Source: JAYYZW01 sp036339995
GTDB taxonomy: Bacteria; Pseudomonadota; Gammaproteobacteria; Ga0077536
Assembly (NCBI GenBank): GCA_036339995.1
Contig: JAYYZW010000092.1
Span: 1-64,000, forward strand
Direction: 5' to 3'
DNA: 64,000 nt
The notes beneath the pieces were generated by a model. The model searched no databases, was not told the DNA's origin, and saw only the letters and a program-made list of their open reading frames with translations. How positions within the stretch are numbered: position 1 is the first letter of the stretch; each line of letters begins with the position of its first letter. The position numbers and the translations under genes were made by a program. Positions 23,743 through 32,990 of this stretch are shown in pieces.

Positions 23743-25794
23743 TCAGTGGGCCAGGGGATGGGGCCTGAGCTGAACCTTACCGACATAGGATTTCGGGATC
23801 TCCGAATGGATGATCGGGTCGAGCCCGTTGGTGAACCATAATCCGCGCCCTTTCCAGCCGGCGTCCGCGTCGTCGATACGTCCATCGAGTCCACGGGTAT
23901 AGGTATTGAGCGGATAGGGTATGCGGATCACCGTAAACTTCTCCGTGTTCGGACCGAAAACGAGCAAGGAGTCGGAACCAGTGCCGTTGATGACGACGGC
24001 GTCCCGGCCCATTCCGAGCGTGTTGAACTGATCGACCCAGAGGTAATAGTGCATGTCCGTGCCGCCGTCGTTGTCCATCGCGCGCACACCCTTGAACTGG
24101 AGTCCGGGGGTTTCCCATAGCGTCCAGCCTTCGGGGCATTGCGCTCCGGTTCCCCAGGTCTGCCCGCAGCGACTGCGATCGAATCGGGCGAGATGGCCGC
24201 TGCCGGCGAGCGCCGTCCAGACGATACCCTTGCTGTCGAGGTCGACGCCGCGTGGTCCATACCCGGGCGCCGGCGGAGAATAGGCTTCGTGACGATCGGC
24301 GTCGTGGTCGAAACGGTGTATGCGACCCGGCTCGCCCGAGGGACTGCTGATCCCCGGCGGCACCGCGGTCCACACCGCGCCGTCGATGGGACTGGGAATA
24401 ATGCCGTAGTGAAATCCGACCAGCGGCTGATCCGCCGTGCCGTCACCGTTGCTGTCGATCCGGACTTGGGAGAAACCCTGCGCCCGTTCGATCGAGGCCG
24501 GATCAGAAGCATCGAAGATCGTCGTATCGAGCCAGCCGATGACGTAATCGTCACCGCTGACCCACAACATACCGTTGGGATCGAACTGTAGATGATGGGT
24601 GCCGAAACAAGTGTCGACGAGTACAAACTTCCTCGTATTGGTATCGTAGTAACCGAGTTGCCGGTGGTGCAGATTGTCGGTGATGATCGATGAATGTTTG
24701 CAGAATTCCGGTAGATCTTCCGCCCATTGCCGGCGGATCTGGGTCGTCATCCATACCCGGCCCTGCCCGTCCATCATCGGGTTGTGCGGGTTGGCCGCGT
24801 TCTGGTATTGACCGAGGTGCGCTGATGCGCCGCCAGGCCACGGGCATCCGAGCAAACCGACGCCGAAGGGCACGACTTCGTCGTCATTCAAGGCCTTGTA
24901 GGTCTGGTCACACCACGGGGTGTCGAATCCGTCCCGCGTCGGGACTGTGATGCGCGATGCGGTATGCGACACCGGGTCCAACATAAGTAGGTGATCGTTG
25001 CCGATATCCGCCCCATAGATCGGTCCGTTCGAATAGAGCGAGGGATTGCGCTTATCCGTGGCGATTTCGTCGTGCGCATAGGTGTATCGGTCCCCCCAGC
25101 CCCACTGGGTGATGACGAAGTGACGCTCGATGCCCGCGGGCCGCGGAGGCGCAGGGGGTGTTTCGCCCCGTGCGATCCGATCGCCCCAATCGGCGAGAAC
25201 GCCGAGCAGGTGCTCTCGCCCGAGCCGATCGGCAAAGAAATTCATGGCAGCGGCTTTCTTCAGGCCATGGTCGAAAGCGCTGGCATTCGGCAGGCGAGTC
25301 GCGGCCGAGCCGAGTTGATGGCACAGCATGCAGTTGAGCTTGAACTGGCTGCGCCACGCCGCCTGCGATAGATAGGGTGCACTCACTTCGCCGAAACGCT
25401 CAGCGTCCGGGATCTCGAGTAGGGACAGCCAGTAATTGGCCGGAAAAATCGCCGCAACGGCCGCCGGATCCACCGCGACCGCAACCTTTAGATCCAGAGT
25501 ATCCCCGGGCCGCGCATCGTGACGTTCGGAATCCAACAGACCGTAACCGCGCACCCAGACCTTGTAGTGTGCCGCTGGCAGCTCAGGCAGAACGAAACGG
25601 CCGTTTTTGTCGGTGACGACAATCTTGCGAAATTCGGTCGGCAGATCCGCGGTCTCGGCGATCACCCACACGCCCGCTTCCGCGCGTTCCTGTTCGTTGA
25701 GAACCCGGCCTTCGATGACTCCCTGTACGGCATCGCCGTCGGTCGCATGAAACATTGCGATGAACAATACCGCCGCCAGGATCATGAAACGCAT
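23743..25794 (-). CDS. secreted protein: carboxypeptidase-regulatory-like domain, single c-type heme site, beta-propeller
   Basis: 683 residues from the ATG at 25794, which starts a signal peptide (MRFMILAAVLFIAMFHATDGDA). Order: residues about 25-110, a carboxypeptidase-regulatory/CNA-B-like beta sandwich (GVIEGRVLNEQERAEAGVWV, GRFVLPELPAAHYKVWVRGYG). About 150-185 is a C-x-x-C-H heme site, KLNCMLCHQLGS. From about 225 to the end are repeated W/G/D-containing blades (VWMTTQIRR, LWVSGDDYVIGWLD, VWTAVPPGISSPSG, VWTALAGSGHLARFD, LWFTNGLD) as in virginiamycin-B-lyase-like or NHL/YVTN propellers. I infer a periplasmic electron-transfer or sensing role; a dehydrogenase is possible. It faces away from the GST gene upstream. 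Confidence 0.8.
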   Translation of the reverse strand: MRFMILAAVLFIAMFHATDGDAVQGVIEGRVLNEQERAEAGVWVIAETADLPTEFRKIVVTDKNGRFVLPELPAAHYKVWVRGYGLLDSERHDARPGDTLDLKVAVAVDPAAVAAIFPANYWLSLLEIPDAERFGEVSAPYLSQAAWRSQFKLNCMLCHQLGSAATRLPNASAFDHGLKKAAAMNFFADRLGREHLLGVLADWGDRIARGETPPAPPRPAGIERHFVITQWGWGDRYTYAHDEIATDKRNPSLYSNGPIYGADIGNDHLLMLDPVSHTASRITVPTRDGFDTPWCDQTYKALNDDEVVPFGVGLLGCPWPGGASAHLGQYQNAANPHNPMMDGQGRVWMTTQIRRQWAEDLPEFCKHSSIITDNLHHRQLGYYDTNTRKFVLVDTCFGTHHLQFDPNGMLWVSGDDYVIGWLDTTIFDASDPASIERAQGFSQVRIDSNGDGTADQPLVGFHYGIIPSPIDGAVWTAVPPGISSPSGEPGRIHRFDHDADRHEAYSPPAPGYGPRGVDLDSKGIVWTALAGSGHLARFDRSRCGQTWGTGAQCPEGWTLWETPGLQFKGVRAMDNDGGTDMHYYLWVDQFNTLGMGRDAVVINGTGSDSLLVFGPNTEKFTVIRIPYPLNTYTRGLDGRIDDADAGWKGRGLWFTNGLDPIIHSEIPKSYVGKVQLRPHPLAH

Positions 25795-25980
25795 GCAAAG
25801 CACCTTGTATGAAGAAGTGGGCAGCCTATGTAAGCCTCGACCCATGGATCAAGCGCTCGTCGCCGCCCGGTCATATCGGAGCACTTTTCTCAAAGCGTTG
25901 CTACCCTGTCGGAACGATCCGCGACTGCGTGGTCAACGGCAATGTGGCCCGTAGTTTGAACCAGCCATTCGGAGCACCTA

Positions 25981-26985
25981 ATGCAAGAAACCTACCGCAT
26001 TATCGGCGTCGAATCGTCGCCTTATACCGTCAAAGTACGGGCTGTCATGCGTTTTCGTCGGCTACCCCACGTCTGGTTGAGCCGCATGCCACAATATTTT
26101 GAGGAAACTGAGCACGTACGTCCGCTATTGATGCCGGTCGTGCAGTTCCCGGATGGTACCTACCGGACCGACACGACACCCATCATCTTGGATCTGGAGC
26201 GCCTTCATCCTAACAGCCGCTCGATCGTGCCGACCGATCTCGCGGCCGCCTTTCTGAGCTTGTTAATTGAGGACATGGCCGACGAATGGCTTTCGAAATG
26301 TCTATTTCACAATCGATTCAGCAAATCGGAGAATCGAAGTTTCGCACCTGCCTGGGTCATGGACGACGCTTACCCGGGTCTGTCACGCGAGCGCCTGGAA
26401 GAACTCACCGCAAAATTTCTCGAACGGCAGACGAATCGCATGCCCTTGTTTGGCTGCATCCCGGAGAACGCCGAGCTGTTTGAAACCTTCTACCGCGAGA
26501 CCCTGGCTGCGCTCGAATCGATGGCCGCAACGGATCGCTTCCTGTTCGGTACGCGGCCTTCACTGGCGGATTTCGGACTCTACGGCCAACTCACGACCCT
26601 TGCGGCCGACCCCACCTCGATGGCCGTCATGCGCCGCACCGCTCCGCGCACCGAGCGTTGGGTGCGGCGCCTCGACGATGGCTCGGGAATCGATGGGGAT
26701 TGGAACGAAACGGGTGCCTCGGCAGTGGTCGTAGAATTCATCGCGATGGTAGGGCGGTATTACCTGCCATTTCTCGAAGCCAATGCGAACGCCGTCGCGG
26801 AGAGGGACGAGAGCTTCCGCGTGGAACTCGCCGGACAGTCCTACACACAGCCAGCCGGCCGGTATCAATCGAAATGTCTCGATTTTCTGCGCGCACAGTT
26901 CGCTCGCTTGGACGCGAGCGAGCGCGGTCGCATTAACGGCCTGCTCGACGAGACCGGATGCCTGGAGGTGCTCGAAGCCTCGTAG
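25981..26985 (+). CDS. glutathione S-transferase-like protein
   Basis: 334 residues. The N-terminal thioredoxin-like fold starts TYRIIGVESSPYTVKVRAVMRFRRLPHVW, with SPYTVK in place of the S/C-x-x-x active-site segment, then MPVVQFPDGTYRTDTTPIILDLERLHP (cis-Pro and glutathione-binding Glu/Asp-Ser region, here TDTT). A helical domain follows, with ALESMAATDRFLFGTRPSLADFGLYGQLTTLAADP, the conserved N-capping D in S-x-A-D-F. The protein is about 100 residues longer than classical GSTs, with a C-terminal helical extension (VVVEFIAMVGRYYLPFLEANANAVAERDESF). Substrate unknown. Confidence 0.8.
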   Translation: MQETYRIIGVESSPYTVKVRAVMRFRRLPHVWLSRMPQYFEETEHVRPLLMPVVQFPDGTYRTDTTPIILDLERLHPNSRSIVPTDLAAAFLSLLIEDMADEWLSKCLFHNRFSKSENRSFAPAWVMDDAYPGLSRERLEELTAKFLERQTNRMPLFGCIPENAELFETFYRETLAALESMAATDRFLFGTRPSLADFGLYGQLTTLAADPTSMAVMRRTAPRTERWVRRLDDGSGIDGDWNETGASAVVVEFIAMVGRYYLPFLEANANAVAERDESFRVELAGQSYTQPAGRYQSKCLDFLRAQFARLDASERGRINGLLDETGCLEVLEAS

Positions 26986-26993
26986 GCGCCGGC

Positions 26994-27809
26994 TCAGGCC
27001 CCCTCGGTCACCTCGCGACGGCCCGCCGGGATCTCGCGACGGACTTCGGTGTTCAATGCACTCCAATCATCGGTGCGGCCCAGTGCATAAGGCAGAAATT
27101 CCTCCGCACTGATGTATTCGAGCGTCTCGGCGCTCGCGATGAGGTCGGCTTCGATGAAGGCGCCCCGTAGCACTTCAACGATTTCCACATCGGCCAGCGG
27201 ATCGTGAACCGTCCTGCCCAGTTGAATGGAGCCCGCGCCCTCTGCGTTGACGCGCACGATGGTTTCGAAACGCGCTACCGTGAGCGCTACGTCCCATTCG
27301 AGGCCGATGCCGTTGGTGGCAGGAATCGCCTTGTAATTGAAATTGACGCCTTCGCCCTCGATCGGGCCGTGGTCAACCTTGAGTTCAACTTCAAGATCGA
27401 TCAAACGCGTGCCGTACCGATCGACTGAGCCATTCAACCGATCCCCGCGCCGGAACAGGCGCGTCGTGGCCTGCTTCTTCGGTTCGCCGAAAAGCTCGCG
27501 GCCGTAAATGATGGGCTGGTCACGGTCCATGTACATCGCGAGTACATAATCGCCGATGATGTCTCCGTGCTTCGCCTCGATATAAAGCGCGCCGCCGTCG
27601 AAATCGCCGACGCAGTTGCTCTGCCAGCGCCCGACCATGGCCGTGACCCGCGGATTACCAGTGGATTCCAGGCCCGGAGGCAGCAGGTGGTCAACGGTTG
27701 CTTGATGGGTGAGAAAATCAACCGTCAGCATTTCAGCATTGACGAAACGCGGCTTGTGCAGTGATTCCTGGATCGTCGCTATTTCTTCTTTCGATCGTAC
27801 AAAACCCAT
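26994..27809 (-). CDS. acetoacetate decarboxylase family protein
   Basis: 271 residues from the ATG at 27809 (MGFVRSKEEIATIQ); a longer in-frame start at 27860 adds a non-conserved leader. Family features: DHLLPPGLESTGNPRVTAMVG (the P-x-x-L-x-x-P pattern near the start), YIEAKHGDIIGDYVLAMYMDRDQPIIYGRELFGEPKKQATTRLF (the G-R-E-L-F/W-G-x-P-K-K block in which acetoacetate decarboxylases carry the Schiff-base Lys region), and late LEWDVALTVARFETIVRV. Only the family is safe; many members act on other 3-oxo acids or are dehydratases/aldolases. Confidence 0.82.
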   Translation of the reverse strand: MGFVRSKEEIATIQESLHKPRFVNAEMLTVDFLTHQATVDHLLPPGLESTGNPRVTAMVGRWQSNCVGDFDGGALYIEAKHGDIIGDYVLAMYMDRDQPIIYGRELFGEPKKQATTRLFRRGDRLNGSVDRYGTRLIDLEVELKVDHGPIEGEGVNFNYKAIPATNGIGLEWDVALTVARFETIVRVNAEGAGSIQLGRTVHDPLADVEIVEVLRGAFIEADLIASAETLEYISAEEFLPYALGRTDDWSALNTEVRREIPAGRREVTEGA

Positions 27810-27910
27810 GTCTTGCCCCTCCGTATGTCCATCACTCGGTGCGCACCGCCGCCAGTGCAAAGCGGACGAGGCACTGCACGGACTCCATGGCGCTACCCCA
27901 ACATAAGTGA

Positions 27911-28195
27911 GTGATACTCGTGGCGCAAGCTTCCTACGCGCAAGACGTCCTGGCGGTCAACTATGTCGGCGGACGGCAGGCAAGTCTCAACCCCGACGAA
28001 CTCGCCCTCCGCCTCGACGACTACGTGGGCGCCGATGCCTTCGTCTAATGTGAGTACTCTCGGCATCTCGAATTTCAGATGCGGTTCGAGAACCTCGCCG
28101 ACGAATTCTTCATCCAGGGCAACCAGTCGGACGCGCTGCGCCTGACACCGGGGGCGCCTTTCGCCGTGCGCGACGAGATTCAGATCACTTTCTGA
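27911..28195 (+). pseudogene. TonB-dependent receptor, C-terminal remnant with in-frame TAA
   Basis: In one frame the sequence reads VLAVNYVGGRQASLNP, VGADAFV, a TAA stop (28046-28048), then CEYSRHLEFQMRFENLADEFF and LRLTPGAPFAVRDEIQITF to TGA. NLADEFFIQG, TPGAPFAV and a final aromatic residue are the classic last beta strands of a TonB-dependent receptor barrel (N-L-F/A-D-x-x-Y/F, P-G-A-P-R, terminal F). The plug, TonB box and most of the barrel are absent and the remaining part has a stop, so it is dead. Confidence 0.55.
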
Positions 28196-28224
28196 TTTCC
28201 GCGTGCCTTCTGCGCCGCCGACGC

Positions 28225-29913
28225 CTACAACTGCGTCGATCCCAGCAGGTTTCCGCCGAGCGACGGATGACCGTAGCGCTTGTCACCGACGACGTTGATC
28301 AATGAGGTTTTACCTGACGCAAGCGCGCGCTCCAGCGCGGGCACGATCTGCTCCGGCGTCTCCACGTGTTCCGTATATAAACCCATGGGCTCGAACACCT
28401 TGTCGTAGCGAATGTCGGAGATCATATCGAAAGGATCCGTGCGGCCCTTTAAGAGCGGCATGGCTTCGAAACCCGGGCCCCAGGAACTGTTGTTCCACAA
28501 CAGCGTTACCATCGGCAGCTCATACTTCGCCGCTGTCTCGAGATCCATGCCCCCGATGCCGAGACCGCCGTCACCCGAAACCACCACGACCTGTTTGCCC
28601 GGGCGCGCCAACTGCACGCCGATGCCCATGCCGACACCATGTCCGACGGGTGCGAGCGGTCCGGCGTCGACGATCTGACCCATGCTGCGGGCGGTGAACC
28701 ACTGGCTCGTGTAGCCACTCAAGGTAAAGCTGTCGACGACTAGGGTCGCGTCGTCGTCGATCACCGAAACGAGATCCTTGGTCAGCCGATCCGGATGTAT
28801 GGGCATGTCGTCGTGGGTTTTCCGTGCTCGCTCGGCGATCATCGTTTCGTAATTCTGCCGCACTTCCGCCATCTGCTTCATCCACGGGCTCTCGCTCTTC
28901 GAATCAAAGTCGAGCTTCATCTCCTTGATCTTGTCAATAAACTGGCGCAGCACGAGTTTGGGATCGCCCACGATGCCGATCTCGGCGGGAACATGCCAAC
29001 CGACCCGATGCGGATCGGTGTCAACCTGGATGTAGGTCGCTTTGTCCGTCCAGGTGGGCGGCTGACCGAACTTCTCGCCGCTCCAGAAGCGGAAACCAAT
29101 GGCCAGCACGAGGTCGGCCTGTCCAGTGAACGGCTTCTTCCAGGCCCCTCGCACAGCGAGCGCATGCGCTTCGTCCAAGGCGCCCTGCCCCGCGCGGCGG
29201 CAATAGACTGGCGTTTGGGTGAGTTCCGCGAGTTCCTTGAGTTCGGCCGCCGCGTCAGACCAGAAGATGCCGTCGCCGCCCGCGATCATCGGACGCTCCG
29301 CCTTGAACAAGAGCTCGACGGCCCGCTCGATGCTGCGCGGATCGCCCTGTGAACGCAGTGCGTCCGGTTCGTAGACCTTTGCCCCGGGGCGCTGCTTCTC
29401 CTGTTCCTCGGAATGATAAAGAATGTTGGTCGGGATCTCGAGCAGCGAGACGCCCTGTGGAGGATTTTTCGCTTCACGGAAAGCCTGACGTAGATCGACC
29501 TCGATGGTCGACCAGTCGAGCACCCGCTTCGTGAATTTCGCGAACGAACCCAAGACCTCAGTTCCATAGGCCTCCTGAAATGAACCGATTAAGTCCTCGG
29601 TGGTCGGATGCTGGCCGGAAAGACAGACTACCGAACTGTTCGTCAAGCCCGCACAACACAGGCCGGTGACTGCGTTGGTGAGCCCACAACCCGCGGTGAC
29701 CGCACAAACGCCAGGAGTACCGGTCACGCGCGCATAAGCATCCGCGGCATAAGCCGTCGCCTGTTCGTGGCGCATATGGATGAGCTTCACGTCGTTCTCG
29801 CGGATATTCGCGAGAATCGGAAAGATGTGCCCTCCATTCACGGAAAACAGGTACTTGATGTTTTGTTCTTTTAAAATTCGGCCGATTAGAACGCCGCCGT
29901 CGACGGTTGCCAT
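28225..29913 (-). CDS. thiamine pyrophosphate-dependent enzyme (acetolactate synthase / 2-hydroxyacyl-CoA lyase type)
   Basis: 562 residues in the three-domain order of the ALS/POX/oxalyl-CoA decarboxylase superfamily. The PYR domain has LIHMRHEQATAYAADAYARVTGTPG (catalytic Glu in HEQ, about residue 50). A central domain carries FKAERPMIAGGDGIFWSDAA and VLAIGFRFWSGEKFGQPP. The PP domain has the TPP motif VVVSGDGGLGIGGMDLETAA followed about 27 residues later by LLWNNSSWGPG (GDG-x26-NN). The exact substrate is uncertain: the large-subunit acetolactate synthase features are only partly present, and the acyl-CoA dehydrogenase next to it hints at a 2-hydroxyacyl-CoA lyase or oxalyl-CoA decarboxylase role. 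Confidence 0.88.
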   Translation of the reverse strand: MATVDGGVLIGRILKEQNIKYLFSVNGGHIFPILANIRENDVKLIHMRHEQATAYAADAYARVTGTPGVCAVTAGCGLTNAVTGLCCAGLTNSSVVCLSGQHPTTEDLIGSFQEAYGTEVLGSFAKFTKRVLDWSTIEVDLRQAFREAKNPPQGVSLLEIPTNILYHSEEQEKQRPGAKVYEPDALRSQGDPRSIERAVELLFKAERPMIAGGDGIFWSDAAAELKELAELTQTPVYCRRAGQGALDEAHALAVRGAWKKPFTGQADLVLAIGFRFWSGEKFGQPPTWTDKATYIQVDTDPHRVGWHVPAEIGIVGDPKLVLRQFIDKIKEMKLDFDSKSESPWMKQMAEVRQNYETMIAERARKTHDDMPIHPDRLTKDLVSVIDDDATLVVDSFTLSGYTSQWFTARSMGQIVDAGPLAPVGHGVGMGIGVQLARPGKQVVVVSGDGGLGIGGMDLETAAKYELPMVTLLWNNSSWGPGFEAMPLLKGRTDPFDMISDIRYDKVFEPMGLYTEHVETPEQIVPALERALASGKTSLINVVGDKRYGHPSLGGNLLGSTQL

Positions 29914-29970
29914 GTTTTCACTCCTCTAAAAATTTTCGTTGTTTGCCCCGCATCATCCCATATTCGAGGT

Positions 29971-31764
29971 CTAAAATGCCTCTGCGGCCAGCGACATGAT
30001 GTTGTCCGCGCCCGCTTCCACGCGCACCCGGTGGACCGAAGTCTCGGGCAGCATGTGCGAAAAGAAATAACGCGCGGTCGTGAGTTTGTTTTCGTAGAAC
30101 GTAGTGTCGTCTTTGTCGCTGGCCAATCCCGCGACGGCCGCCTTGGCCATCCAGCACCACATGTGACCGAACGCGACCAGGCCCATCAGATGCAGGTAGG
30201 GCACGGAGCCGGCGCCGGCGTTATCGGGCTTCGTCATGGCGTTCTTCATGAACCAGGTTGTCGCAGCCTGCAGATCTTCGAGCGCAACCTTGAGTCCGGC
30301 CACCATCGGGCCGAGCACCTCGTCGTCTTTGTGCTCGTTGATGAAATCGCCGACGTGCTTGGTATACGTACGCAGCGCGCGGCCACCGTTTCGCGCAAGC
30401 TTCCGGCCGACCAGGTCGAGCGCCTGAATGCCGTTCGTGCCTTCGTAGATCATCGCGATGCGCGCGTCGCGCACGAACTGCTCCATCCCCCACTCGCGGA
30501 TATACCCGTGACCGCCGAAGCATTGTTGGGCGTTGGTTGCGTTTTCATAGCCCTTGTCCGTGAAGTAGCCCTTGATCACGGGTGTCAGGAGGCCGACTAC
30601 GTCGTCGGCTTCCTGGCGCGCTTCGGCGGTCTCGGCCTTATGCGCCAAATCGACCAACAGTGCGCCCCACAACGCCAACGCCCGCGCGCCTTCGTTAAAC
30701 GCCCGGGCATTCATTAACATGCGCCGCACGTCTGGATGCACGATGATGGGATCGGCCTTGTCGTCGCTGTTCTTGGGTCCCGTCAACGCGCGACCCTGAA
30801 TGCGATCGCGCGCGTAGATAGCCGCGTTCTGGGTCGCCACCTCCGAGATGGACAAACCCTGCAGCCCAACGCCCAGGCGGGCCGAGTTCATCATGATGAA
30901 CATCGCGCGCATGCCCTTTTCTTTTTCGCCGATGAGATAACCTACCGCGCCGTCATAATTCAGTACGCAGGTCGAATTGCCATGGATCCCCATCTTCTCT
31001 TCGATCGAACCACAGGTAACGGCATTGCGATCACCGACGCTGCCATCTTCGTTGATGAGAAACTTAGGCACTATAAACAGCGAAATACCGCGCATGGTAT
31101 CCGGCGAGTCGGACATCTTCGCGAGCACCAGATGGATGATGTTCTCGCTCAAGTCGTGCTCGCCCGCGGAGATGAATATCTTGGTCCCTGTGATAAGAAA
31201 GCTGCCGTCCGCTTGCGGTTCGGCGCGTGTGCGCAACAGGCCCAGATCGGTGCCGCAATGCGGCTCGGTCAGGTTCATGGTGCCGGACCACCTGCCGGTG
31301 GCCATCTTGGGCAGGTAGGTGCTCTTCTGCTCTGGCGACCCAACGGCTTTGATCGCGCCCATCGCCCCCAAGGTCAGCCCCCCATACATGGCAAAGGCCA
31401 TGTTCGCCGAAATCAGGTATTCCTCGAACGCGTTGGCAATCACGTGCGGAAGGCCCTGGCCGCCAAATTCGGGATCGAGCGACAGGCTCTGCCAGCCGCC
31501 CTCGCAAAACTGGTCGTAGGCTTTCTTAAAGCCCGGGGGCGTCGTCACGCTGCCATCCTCATTGCGCGTGCACCCGATCTCGTCGCCATGCTGGTTCAAG
31601 GGTTGCAGCACTTCTTCGACGAACTTCGCGCCCTCGGTGAGAATGGCCGAGACCAGGTCGGGCGTCGCCTCGTCAAACCCGGGCAGCTGAGCGTAATCCG
31701 CAAGGCGGATCACCTCGTTCAAAATAAATTCGGTATCGGCGACGGGGGCTTGGTAGCTGGGCAT
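29971..31764 (-). CDS. long acyl-CoA dehydrogenase (DmdC-like, with C-terminal extension)
   Basis: 597 residues, typical of the large subfamily related to 3-methylmercaptopropionyl-CoA dehydrogenase and AcdA-like long-chain enzymes. Landmarks: SLDPEFGGQGLPHVIANAFEEYL, MNLTEPHCGTDLGLLRTRA, GTKIFISAGEHDLSENIIHLVLA (FAD region), EKMGIHGNSTCVLNYDGAVGYLIG, QCFGGHGYIREWGMEQFVRDARIAMIYEGTNGIQALDLVGRK with the catalytic Glu (E in YEGT). A C-terminal ~100-residue helical domain follows. It oxidises acyl-CoA thioesters with FAD. It lies 57 bases from the TPP enzyme on the same strand, so the two are probably an operon. Confidence 0.9.
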   Translation of the reverse strand: MPSYQAPVADTEFILNEVIRLADYAQLPGFDEATPDLVSAILTEGAKFVEEVLQPLNQHGDEIGCTRNEDGSVTTPPGFKKAYDQFCEGGWQSLSLDPEFGGQGLPHVIANAFEEYLISANMAFAMYGGLTLGAMGAIKAVGSPEQKSTYLPKMATGRWSGTMNLTEPHCGTDLGLLRTRAEPQADGSFLITGTKIFISAGEHDLSENIIHLVLAKMSDSPDTMRGISLFIVPKFLINEDGSVGDRNAVTCGSIEEKMGIHGNSTCVLNYDGAVGYLIGEKEKGMRAMFIMMNSARLGVGLQGLSISEVATQNAAIYARDRIQGRALTGPKNSDDKADPIIVHPDVRRMLMNARAFNEGARALALWGALLVDLAHKAETAEARQEADDVVGLLTPVIKGYFTDKGYENATNAQQCFGGHGYIREWGMEQFVRDARIAMIYEGTNGIQALDLVGRKLARNGGRALRTYTKHVGDFINEHKDDEVLGPMVAGLKVALEDLQAATTWFMKNAMTKPDNAGAGSVPYLHLMGLVAFGHMWCWMAKAAVAGLASDKDDTTFYENKLTTARYFFSHMLPETSVHRVRVEAGADNIMSLAAEAF

Positions 31765-31868
31765 GGTTCAGTTCTCCTCGTCCATATGAACCAGTGAATG
31801 TGCTTCTTTTTGACCACATTGTGACACTGTCAATGCGTTCATGTAAGAAAAGCGTAACGAGCACTTTA

Positions 31869-32825
31869 TCATCGCGGCAGGCTGTTCAACCCCGAAGCGA
31901 ATTCGCAGCACACCTCAAGCACCGGCACGGCGATCTCCAAGCGCCGCGCTTCCGCCACCGCATAGCCTAGGGTTTCTTCGACTTCGAGGGTACGGCCCGC
32001 TTCGAGATCCTGCAGCGAGGACATGCGGTGGCCCGGTGCGGACATCGTGAGGCCTCGACCGACCTGTCGCAGTCGTTCGATCGCCGTGGCCTCCTGTCCG
32101 GAGGCGATCGCAGCGACAGGAACCGGGGACTGATCGACAAGCTCGATATTCCTAGCCGCCGCAATGTGGGCCATCTCACGGATCAGCCGAACGCCAAGTA
32201 CTGCGAAACGCGGATTCTCGAGAGTGGGGCCGGTATTCGTCCGCGCGATCAGCGACAGTGAAAAGAGCGCCACCCAACCGACGAACTTGGACCACTCGAC
32301 CGTTTCGATGTTCGCCGCCGCCTCGGTATGGATACCAGCGTCGTCGATCATGCGGGCGATGGTGTCCGAGCTTGGCTCCGCCCTGCAGTCCGCGTTGCCA
32401 ATGGACAGACACACGTTGCGCGTGAACTCGACCGCGCCCGATTCGAGCAGCTCACCGCTGAAGTTGGCCATGCAGCCAAGCACGACATTGTCCCCATGGA
32501 CGGCCGCCAGTTGTTCGTTTTTCATTACCCCGTTGGCAACGGAGAACACGGCCTTTGGCGACACCCCCGACAGCGCGGCCGTCGCGTCCGCCATGTGGTA
32601 GGTCTTGACCGCATAGATCAGGAGATCGGTCGCGGTCGCGGCGTCGGGTTCGATGACGCGGCAACGGTGGTCCAGTTCCACCAGGCCGCTAACGCGTAAA
32701 CCGTTTTCCGTGACGTCCTTTGCGCGTTGTCCGCGCGCCACGATCGTGACGTCGTGGCCGGCGGCACCGAGATGCGCGCCGAGGATGGTGCCAAGCGCGC
32801 CCGCGCCGACTATCGTGACGTTCAT
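31869..32825 (-). CDS. ketopantoate reductase family (2-dehydropantoate 2-reductase-like)
   Basis: 318 residues. An N-terminal Rossmann motif MNVTIVGAGALGTILGAHLGAAGHDVTIVARG binds NADPH, followed by LLIYAVKTYHMADATAALSG and AVFSVANGVMKNEQL, as in PanE/ApbA. The catalytic Lys region reads NIETVEWSKFVGWVALFSLSLIARTNTGP (K in W-x-K), and a C-terminal helical domain contains GHRMSSLQDLEAGRTLEVEETLGYAVAEAR, the family's S-x-x-Q-D-x-x-x-G-R-x-T-E-x-x. The family includes the pantothenate enzyme and catabolic paralogues; lacking pan neighbours here, the latter is as likely. Confidence 0.88.
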   Translation of the reverse strand: MNVTIVGAGALGTILGAHLGAAGHDVTIVARGQRAKDVTENGLRVSGLVELDHRCRVIEPDAATATDLLIYAVKTYHMADATAALSGVSPKAVFSVANGVMKNEQLAAVHGDNVVLGCMANFSGELLESGAVEFTRNVCLSIGNADCRAEPSSDTIARMIDDAGIHTEAAANIETVEWSKFVGWVALFSLSLIARTNTGPTLENPRFAVLGVRLIREMAHIAAARNIELVDQSPVPVAAIASGQEATAIERLRQVGRGLTMSAPGHRMSSLQDLEAGRTLEVEETLGYAVAEARRLEIAVPVLEVCCEFASGLNSLPR

Positions 32826-32990
32826 GCGAAAACCTGCGCCTCGTCGGGTTGCATCGGAAATGATAGTGTCAAAGGTATACGCATCTATGCCCGCCTCCTG
32901 CCGTCAAAGATCGAGAAAAGCACATCGATCGGACCGTGTACGGGGAAACTTTGCCTTGACCGGCGCAGGCTATGGGTCCAGGTTAATTGT

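Noticed and set aside
28046..28048. TAA in the TonB-receptor remnant as a recoded codon
   Set aside because: TAA does not encode selenocysteine, and the gene lacks its 5' part, so decay is the better explanation.
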